Below, one piece after another: positions 1 through 4,896 of a stretch of 17,285 bases of DNA. The number at the start of each line of letters is the position of its first letter. Position 1 is the stretch's first letter. The position numbers were made by a program, and so were the translations under genes. The notes below the pieces were generated by a model. That model saw nothing but the letters and a program-made list of their open reading frames with translations. It did not search any database and was not told the origin of the DNA. This DNA is from an uncultured Prevotellaceae bacterium (GTDB lineage Bacteria; Bacteroidota; Bacteroidia; Bacteroidales; Bacteroidaceae): positions 1 to 17,285 of the forward strand of contig CAMOSA010000030.1 of assembly GCA_946624335.1 (NCBI GenBank). The letters are read 5' to 3'.

Positions 1-8
1 AAAGCGGC

Positions 9-113
<105 letters not shown>

Positions 114-115
114 TA

Positions 116-688
116 ATGCCCGCATTATTCTCCACCTTCTTCCACATCGGCCTCTTCACCATCGGCGGCGGCTACGCCATGATACCGCTCATCGAAGCCA
201 AGATCGTCGATGAGAAACAATGGATCACACGCGAAGACCTGCTCGACCTGATGGCGGTGGCCCAGTCGTGCCCCGGCATCTTCGCCGTGAACATCGCCAT
301 CTTCATCGGTTACAAGATCAGCGGTGTCCGAGGAGCGCTGACGGCAACCCTCGGTTGCATCATGCCCTCCTTCCTCATCATCCTGGCCATCGCCCTCTTC
401 TTCCGCCAGTTTCAGGACAACCCGTGGGTGGCCCGTGCCTTCCGCGGCATCCGTCCCTGCGTCGTGGCCCTCATTGCGGCGCCCACCTTCAAGATGGCCA
501 AGACGGCGTGCATTTCCTGGACCAACATCTGGATCCCCGTCCTCGGCGCCTTCCTCATCTGGATGTTCGGCGTCTCGCCCATCTGGATCATCGTCGCCGC
601 CGGCTTCGGAGGCTATCTGTATGGGAAACTCGTAGACCCCCTCCCTGCTCCCCCTCAAGGGGGAGAGTCATCACCTGACAAGAAATGA
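116..688 (+). CDS. chrA: Chromate transporter (CHR family), short chain, first of a pair
   Basis: A 190-residue inner-membrane protein of the CHR superfamily, half-size type. Members are usually annotated as chromate efflux proteins (proton-coupled CrO4 2- export), though the true substrate of many is untested. The start shows the family signature FFHIGLFTIGGGYAMIP (about residues 8-24), then a PG motif in AVAQSCPGIFAVN (about 56-68), followed by hydrophobic segments up to GYLYGKL. Short CHR proteins are typically encoded as tandem pairs that together match one long ChrA, and a second copy follows at 869. ATG at 116 is the only usable start after the in-frame TAA at 98. The N-terminus is a few residues shorter than usual. 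The last 18 residues (from about V173) come from a palindromic repeat and look appended. No Shine-Dalgarno sequence is visible. Confidence 0.88.
   Translation: MPALFSTFFHIGLFTIGGGYAMIPLIEAKIVDEKQWITREDLLDLMAVAQSCPGIFAVNIAIFIGYKISGVRGALTATLGCIMPSFLIILAIALFFRQFQDNPWVARAFRGIRPCVVALIAAPTFKMAKTACISWTNIWIPVLGAFLIWMFGVSPIWIIVAAGFGGYLYGKLVDPLPAPPQGGESSPDKK
634..668. repeat. Short REP-like palindromic element inside the end of the first chr gene
   Basis: A 35-bp GC-rich element with the core CCCCCTCAAGGGGG. Its reverse complement begins ACTCTCCCCCTTGAGGGG and ends GGGAGGGGGTCT. The same two ends recur, in opposite orientation, at 751-771 and 851-862. It is translated as the unusual Pro/Gly-rich tail of the first transporter (VDPLPAPPQGGE), which suggests that insertion or expansion of the repeat displaced the original stop codon. 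Confidence 0.7.
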
Positions 689-750
689 CATTCCTTCCTA
701 TATAAAAGTTATCTATAATGCATAACGTTTCACCCTCTCATATACATTCC

Positions 751-862
751 ACTCTCCCCCTTTAGGGGTAGTGAGTGAAAAAGACGATTGACTAAACGTC
801 AATCGACCACGAACGACCGAAGCAGAACTCCTCTGCTGAGGACGGACACGGGGAGGGGGTCT
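751..862. repeat. Long REP-like element with two internal hairpins between the chr genes
   Basis: The ends match the reverse complement of the 634-668 element: ACTCTCCCCCTTTAGGGG at 751-768 and GGGAGGGGGTCT at 851-862. About 80 bp lie between them. This interior contains two perfect dyads: an 8-bp stem CGATTGAC / GTCAATCG with loop TAAAC (785-805), and a 6-bp stem AGCAGA / TCTGCT with loop ACTCC (821-837). The two copies could be a full-length element and an internally deleted derivative. The right end also provides the ribosome-binding site of the second chr gene. Confidence 0.65.
850..859 (+). promoter_or_regulatory. Ribosome-binding site deciding the start of the second chr gene
   Basis: GGGGAGGGGG lies 9 bases before the ATG at 869 and contains a GGAGG core. 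The frame is open further upstream to an ATG at 788, but that extension would translate the palindromic element into 27 non-homologous residues. The ribosome-binding site and the family N-terminus both support 869. Strong Shine-Dalgarno sequences are uncommon in Bacteroidota, and this one lies within the repeat element. Confidence 0.6.
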
Positions 863-868
863 TTTATT

Positions 869-1441
869 ATGATTTACTTCCAGCTCTTCTATACCTTCTT
901 TCTCATCGGCCTCTTCGGCTTTGGCGGAGGCTATGCGATGATATCCATGATCCAAGGTGAGGTGGTGACGAACCACCACTGGATGACGATGGGCGAGTTC
1001 ACCGACATCGTGGCCGTGTCGCAGATGACGCCCGGCCCTATCGGCATCAACTCCGCCACCTACGTCGGCTACACAGCCGTCGTCAACGCCGGCGGCGCCC
1101 ATTGGATGGGCATCCTCGGCTCTGCCACGGCGACCTTTGCCGTCGTGCTGCCGTCGTTCATCCTGATGCTGATCATCTCGAAGTTCTTGATGCAATACAA
1201 GCATCATCCCATCGTCGAGCACGTCTTCACCGGTCTTCGCCCCGCCGTCGTCGGTCTTCTCGCTGCCGCCTGTCTGTTGCTGATGACGCCCGACAACTTC
1301 TCTACGCCAAGCGAGTCACCCTGGCAGTTCTGGATTAGCGTCGCCATCTTCCTGCTGACGCTTGTCGCCTGCCAGGTCTACAAGATGAACCCCATCCGCG
1401 TCCTCCTGTTCTGCGCCCTCGTCGGCATACTCTTGTTCTGA
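869..1441 (+). CDS. chrA: Chromate transporter (CHR family), short chain, second of a pair
   Basis: A 190-residue membrane protein, the same length as its upstream partner. It begins MIYFQLFYTFFLIGLFGFGGGYAMI and carries the family core VAVSQMTPGPIGINSATYVGY (about residues 48-68), where TPGPIGIN is the hallmark CHR motif. Hydrophobic helices follow, ending GILLF. With the first gene it forms the tandem short-CHR arrangement in which the two halves are thought to act together in the inner membrane as an anion (chromate or sulfate-like oxyanion) exporter. The 180-bp gap to the first gene holds the REP-like element but no obvious terminator, so co-transcription is plausible. The stop lies 3 bases from the stop of convergent comEC. 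Confidence 0.88.
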   Translation: MIYFQLFYTFFLIGLFGFGGGYAMISMIQGEVVTNHHWMTMGEFTDIVAVSQMTPGPIGINSATYVGYTAVVNAGGAHWMGILGSATATFAVVLPSFILMLIISKFLMQYKHHPIVEHVFTGLRPAVVGLLAAACLLLMTPDNFSTPSESPWQFWISVAIFLLTLVACQVYKMNPIRVLLFCALVGILLF

Positions 1442-1444
1442 CCG

Positions 1445-3211
1445 TCAGTAACGGATTGCGGCTTTCAACGCCCCCTGCTCACTCACATCGTAGACGCTCC
1501 ACCCTACCCGCTCAGCCGCCTCGCGCAGTGCCGCCCGCTGCCATCGTGCCAGCCCTGCGTCGAGCACCACGAGCTTCGGCCTGTATGCCCGTGTCAGCCA
1601 GCCTAACACGCCACCTCGGAATCCCTTCGTGATCCACAAGACATCCACCTCCATCGCCTCTGCCGGTGGTGGCACACCATTGTCGTAGCCGCTGGCACCA
1701 TCCACCATCACCGCCCTGAAGCCGACATCGCCGCGCAGGACGATGGCCTGCCGGTCGGCCATCACGACAGGCTCTGCCGTCAGCCTCCGCCGCCAAAAGC
1801 TTTCCCGGACGTAGCGCAAACCGACATCCACCGAATCGGGCGTCGGCGTCAACAGCCAGCTCTGTCCGGGCGAGGCGATGACATGCAATGCCGGGCAACG
1901 CCAGTTGTTGTACACGACGACCATGCGCTCGGCCTTGCGGCTCCAAAAGTCCTCGACGACAGCCCCCGGCAGGGTCACCTCATAGCGCATGACCGCCAAC
2001 TGGGCCAAGACAACCCATGAGAGCCCACGCCCCAGCCAGGGCACAGCGACCGCAACGATAGGCATCACCGAAGCTGCCAACGTCAGCAACAACAGGAACA
2101 GCGACCCATAGATCACGACGGTCATCAGAGGGATATAAACGAGATTGAACAGGGGCGCATAGGCCGGGATGCGATGGAAATAATAGACGATGAGCGGCAG
2201 CGTAGTCAGCTGTGCCGCCAACGATACCGAGAATGCCGACAGCGGCCATTGCAGATAATAACGCTCGAGCCAGAAGCTCAGATAGCGCCAGCGCTGGAAG
2301 AACCAACGGCGCCAACGGCCGTGCAGCACGACGATGCCCGCCACAGCAGCAAACGACAGCTGAGCACCCACATCGAACAGGTAGACAGGACGCACCGCCA
2401 ACAACAGCAGCGCCGTGAGCAGCAGCCACTGCAAGGTGCTGCCCCCACGACGGAGGAGGCAACCGCAGACGAAGACACTCGTCATCAACGAAGCACGCAC
2501 CAGCGACGTCGGCAAGCCGGCCACGAAGGCATAAGTCCAGATGAACAGCAGCGTGGCCAACCCGAACCACGGCCGCCATCGCGAGAGGATGAGGCGACCG
2601 TTCAGCCAGGTCAGCAGCAGTCCGACGATGATGCCGAGATGCAATCCCGAGAGCGCCAACAGGTGGCTGGCACCAGCGGCAGCATAGAGGTCACGTGTCT
2701 CGTGGCGTAGCAACGAGCGGTCGCCCAGCGTAGCCGCAGCAACGATGCTCAAGGCTTCGCCGTCCATGCCCGAAGCGCTGTAGCTCGCCACCATCCGCTC
2801 ACGCAGCGACAGAGCACACTGCCGCAGCTGCGCCATCCACGACGTGCTGTCCTCAACGCCCTGGATCCAACGCCAGCGGACATAGTCGAACTCATCGGGA
2901 TTACCACGGTTCACGGGCGGACGTTCCATCTGCTGCCAAGACTGTTGCACATCGGCGGCGTAGGAGGCATAGTGTGCAAAGCCAAGGACAGCGAAAGCCA
3001 AGGACACGACGAGCGGGAAGAGGACACGCTGGCGCAGGCTACGGCGGTCACCACCACGGCACAGCAACGCCAAGAGCACCAGCAGCAGACACAATCCCCA
3101 CATGACTGCGTTGAGCCATGTGGGGACGATAAGATTCTCGTAGAACAAGCTGTCGGCAATGATGATGCCCACAGCCATGGAAAGCGTGGCAAGAAGGACA
3201 GCACGGGACAT
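1445..3211 (-). CDS. comEC: ComEC/Rec2 family DNA uptake channel, compact form
   Basis: A 588-residue polytopic inner-membrane protein of the ComEC/Rec2 family, which carries one DNA strand into the cytoplasm in naturally competent bacteria. Two N-terminal helices (about 1-50) and another at 62-80 are followed by the linker PPVNRGNPDEFDY (98-110) and the Competence-domain hallmark HLLALSGLHLG (183-193). Hydrophobic helices then run to about residue 420. The C-terminal ~160 residues sit where the metallo-beta-lactamase-like domain normally is, but no HxHxDH metal motif is present, as often in Bacteroidota copies. The OB-fold-like stretch normally between the third helix and the NPxEFDY linker seems to be missing (about 80-100 residues, from memory of the family). 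The gene starts 30 bp after rpe and is probably co-transcribed with it. Confidence 0.87.
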   Translation of the reverse strand: MSRAVLLATLSMAVGIIIADSLFYENLIVPTWLNAVMWGLCLLLVLLALLCRGGDRRSLRQRVLFPLVVSLAFAVLGFAHYASYAADVQQSWQQMERPPVNRGNPDEFDYVRWRWIQGVEDSTSWMAQLRQCALSLRERMVASYSASGMDGEALSIVAAATLGDRSLLRHETRDLYAAAGASHLLALSGLHLGIIVGLLLTWLNGRLILSRWRPWFGLATLLFIWTYAFVAGLPTSLVRASLMTSVFVCGCLLRRGGSTLQWLLLTALLLLAVRPVYLFDVGAQLSFAAVAGIVVLHGRWRRWFFQRWRYLSFWLERYYLQWPLSAFSVSLAAQLTTLPLIVYYFHRIPAYAPLFNLVYIPLMTVVIYGSLFLLLLTLAASVMPIVAVAVPWLGRGLSWVVLAQLAVMRYEVTLPGAVVEDFWSRKAERMVVVYNNWRCPALHVIASPGQSWLLTPTPDSVDVGLRYVRESFWRRRLTAEPVVMADRQAIVLRGDVGFRAVMVDGASGYDNGVPPPAEAMEVDVLWITKGFRGGVLGWLTRAYRPKLVVLDAGLARWQRAALREAAERVGWSVYDVSEQGALKAAIRY

Positions 3212-3241
3212 GGTTATGTTATCATTGCCAACCGATGTTGA

Positions 3242-3934
3242 TCATTCAATAGCCGTCAGGCCTTTCATCACATCGACCTCACGAGCCGGATCCGCGGACC
3301 CGAAGACAGCGCTGCCGGTGACATAGACGTCGACACCGGCCTCTCGCAGCAGCGGTGCCGTCGTGCGATTCACGCCTCCGTCCACCTCGATCAAGGCCTT
3401 CGAACCCGTCCGTTGTATCAGTGCACGCAGGCGGCGTACCTTATCAAGGCTATGTTCGATGAACTTCTGCGCACCGAAGCCCGGGTTGACGGTCATGAGC
3501 ATGACGACGTCCAGGTCGCCAATGATCTCCTCCAGCGTCGAGACAGGCGTGGCGGGGTTGAGGGTCACAGCGGCCCGCATACCAGCCTCGTGGATCTGCT
3601 GGACGGTGCGATGCAGGTGCAGACAAGCCTCCTGATGCACGTTCATGACGGCAGCGCCGAGGTCGCGAACCTGTGAGATGAATTTCTCGGGCTGGACGAT
3701 CATCAGATGCACGTCGAGCGGTTTCGAAGTCAGGCGCGCCACGTACTCCAATACAGGGAATCCGAACGAGATATTGGGGACAAAGACACCGTCCATCACG
3801 TCGAGGTGCAACCAGTCGGCAGCAGAGTCGTTGAACCATGCCATCTCCTTCTCGAGGTTGCCGAAGTTGGCTGCCAGCAGGCTGGGCGCAATCAGGTTAT
3901 GCTGAACTGCGCCTTGTGGTCTCAGCTCAATCAT
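3242..3934 (-). CDS. rpe: Ribulose-phosphate 3-epimerase
   Basis: A 230-residue cytosolic TIM-barrel enzyme interconverting D-ribulose 5-phosphate and D-xylulose 5-phosphate in the pentose phosphate pathway (EC 5.1.3.1). The family markers are complete: IAPSLLAANF (15-24), the metal-binding and catalytic HLDVMDG (H43, D45), DVHLM (H76), the phosphate-side motif TVNPGFGAQ (148-156), and the second catalytic Asp in EVDGG (D185). Length is close to the usual 215-225, with about 10 extra residues before the first strand. The ATG at 3934 is the only start in frame before the conserved core. It lies just upstream of comEC, a 30-bp gap that suggests one operon. The region before it is rich in hairpins (3955-4064). 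Confidence 0.97.
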   Translation of the reverse strand: MIELRPQGAVQHNLIAPSLLAANFGNLEKEMAWFNDSAADWLHLDVMDGVFVPNISFGFPVLEYVARLTSKPLDVHLMIVQPEKFISQVRDLGAAVMNVHQEACLHLHRTVQQIHEAGMRAAVTLNPATPVSTLEEIIGDLDVVMLMTVNPGFGAQKFIEHSLDKVRRLRALIQRTGSKALIEVDGGVNRTTAPLLREAGVDVYVTGSAVFGSADPAREVDVMKGLTAIE

Positions 3935-4149
3935 AACGGACGATAGGCACGGGCACGGGCCCGTATGTTTGAAAGGATTGAGGCCTTAGGGCCACTGCAC
4001 TTGCCGCCAAGAGCGGCTGAGGGACGGGAAACGGCAAGTTGGTCGACAGTGACGAGATTCGTCAGTTGTACTGGAATGAGTATTGGTTGCTCCATAGGCA
4101 AACTTTTTGGTGAAGAGGTTCTATGGATAGAACGTACACACATCGCCAT
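3931..4149 (-). CDS. Doubtful 72-residue ORF overlapping the rpe start
   Basis: An open frame of 72 codons whose TGA overlaps the rpe ATG by 4 bases (ATGA), a geometry typical of translational coupling. An internal Met (codon 19, ATG at 4095) would give a 54-residue peptide. The product is basic and Ser/Arg-rich at its end and resembles no family I recognise; no signal peptide, membrane helix or motif is seen. Against it, the same stretch contains several consecutive perfect dyads, as expected of an untranslated leader, and there is no ribosome-binding site. It could be a short upstream ORF controlling rpe, or chance. Confidence 0.2.
   Translation of the reverse strand: MAMCVRSIHRTSSPKSLPMEQPILIPVQLTNLVTVDQLAVSRPSAALGGKCSGPKASILSNIRARARAYRPL
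3955..4064 (-). promoter_or_regulatory. Hairpin-rich putative leader of rpe
   Basis: Several dyads lie within 130 bases upstream of the rpe ATG: TGACGA/TCGTCA with loop GAT (4050-4064); CTTGCCG (4000-4006) with CGGCAAG (4032-4038); GCCGC/GCGGC with loop CAAGA (4003-4017); GGCC/GGCC with loop TTAG (3982-3993); and the palindrome ACGGGCCCGT (3955-3964). The second and third share bases 4003-4006 and cannot form together, as in attenuators and riboswitches. No known riboswitch class is recognised. Transcription of this interval is inferred, not seen. Confidence 0.35.
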
Positions 4150-4218
4150 TTATTGTGCAAAAGGGGCACAAACTACTGTTAACATCCGTTAAGCATTGAA
4201 CTTCAAGCGACATAAACA

Positions 4219-4328
4219 ACCCTCCTAAGAGGGTAAGGCTACCCTCCTAAGAGGGTAAGGCGACTCTCCTAAGAGGGTAAGGCGACTCTCATAAGAGAGT
4301 ATGACGAACCTCTTAAGAGAATTATTTT
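4219..4328. repeat. Tandem 22-bp hairpin array with covarying stems
   Basis: Units start at 4219, 4241, 4263 and 4285, and a degenerate one at 4307. Each is a 6-bp stem with a tetraloop, plus a 6-base linker such as AAGGCT or AAGGCG. Units 1 and 2 are ACCCTC-CTAA-GAGGGT. Unit 3 is ACTCTC-CTAA-GAGGGT, with one wobble pair. Unit 4 is ACTCTC-ATAA-GAGAGT, where pairing is fully restored. Unit 5 keeps only CTC-TTAA-GAG and is followed by a T run (4324-4331). The period is exact. Confidence 0.9.
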
Positions 4329-4512
4329 TTTCATCAAACATCCTACACTCCTACACCTTTTGCACCTTATTGACTGAATACCAACGGCATAAATGGGTGT
4401 AGGATGGGGTGTAGGATGGGTGTAGGGGTGTAGGATGAAGGCCGAAAACAGGCCTTTCACACAGATTGACCCGCCCCTTTTTTCCCGTCTGCCAGATTGC
4501 TTGACGTTGTCG
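4319..4512 (+). repeat. Left arm of a long interrupted palindrome
   Basis: About 190 bp matching, in inverted orientation, the arm at 4654-4840. Blocks from outside in: AT-rich flank with a T run (4319-4338); a 25-bp segment identical in the other arm (4340-4364); a 30-base diverged spacer; a 50-bp block of GGTGTAGGAT-type repeats ending AAGGCCG (4395-4444), which differs from its partner by one substitution and one indel; a patch with TCACACAGA; CGCCCCTTTTTT (4472-4483); and GTTGTCG (4506-4512). Within the arm, 4340-4357 can pair with 4419-4436 over 18 bp with a single wobble. AAGGCC/GGCCTT forms a further stem at 4438-4456. Confidence 0.9.
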
Positions 4513-4551
4513 TACTGCGTGTTCCCGCAGCTATTCATGGCGATATGTCCG

Positions 4552-4592
4552 ATTCCCACTAATGGGAATTGTGAGTCCCACTAATGGGACTC
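4552..4592. repeat. Pair of CTAA-loop hairpins in the palindrome's spacer
   Basis: Hairpin 1 is ATTCCCA-CTAA-TGGGAAT (4552-4569, 7-bp stem). Hairpin 2 is GAGTCCCA-CTAA-TGGGACTC (4573-4592, 8-bp stem). The loops start at 4559 and 4581, 22 bp apart, which is the period of the array at 4219-4306, most units of which also have a CTAA loop. Stem sequences differ between the arrays while pairing is kept. Confidence 0.88.
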
Positions 4593-4653
4593 GCTGATTG
4601 TCTTAGGTGACAAAGCTTGAAGACCTAACGCTCCGGCACGCTCTGCGCAGCAT

Positions 4654-4840
4654 CGACAACCGATCAGGTAGACGGTCAAAAAAGGGCGACTTATTCTGTG
4701 AAAAACCGTTAAATCGGCCTTTATCCTACACCTCCTACACCCATCCTACACCCCATCCTACACCCTGTAGATTGCAGATAATCAAGCGATGAGATGCAAA
4801 AGGTGTAGGAGTGTAGGATAAATCTGGAAAAAATGATTAG
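4654..4840 (-). repeat. Right arm of a long interrupted palindrome
   Basis: Inverted counterpart of 4319-4512. Blocks from inside out: CGACAAC (4654-4660), GACGGTCAAAAAAGGGCG (4671-4688), CGGCC followed by ATCCTACACC-type repeats (4715-4765), a diverged spacer (4766-4794), the 25-bp segment identical to 4340-4364 (4795-4819), and an AT-rich flank with an A run (4820-4840). Bases 4723-4741 can pair with 4802-4819 apart from a one-base bulge, so this arm also folds on itself. The arms are about 140 bp apart. Confidence 0.9.
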
Positions 4841-4896
4841 TATGCGCTGCTTCGCGGGCACTCACCGACCCTTCTTGGCCCTCAATCATCCGTGTA

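Larger units (their letters stand above)
3935..4896. other. Non-coding, repeat-rich interval between rpe and the C10 protease
   Basis: Nearly 1 kb without a convincing protein gene. From left to right it contains a structured region directly upstream of rpe, an AT-richer stretch (about 4070-4218) where the rpe-comEC promoter should lie but where I find no clean TTTG/TAnnTTTG pair, a 22-bp hairpin array, and a long inverted-repeat element with a second pair of hairpins in its spacer. Short ORFs exist (minus 4269-4559, plus 4607-4792), but they run through the repeats and look like by-products. Confidence 0.7.

Noticed and set aside
125..658. 177-codon minus-strand frame opposite the first chr gene
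   Set aside because: Antisense to a CHR protein with clear signatures; low-complexity Asp/Glu/Gly-rich translation.
788..868. 27-residue N-terminal extension of the second chr gene
   Set aside because: It would translate the REP-like element; the ribosome-binding site at 850-859 and the family N-terminus point to the ATG at 869.
4219..4328. CRISPR array
   Set aside because: The units are identical-length palindromes with 6-base linkers rather than repeats separated by unique 30-bp spacers; no cas gene is nearby.
4820..4896. Terminator for the C10 protease
   Set aside because: A T run exists on the minus strand (about 4825-4833), but the preceding GCG/CGC stem is only three base pairs, too weak to call.
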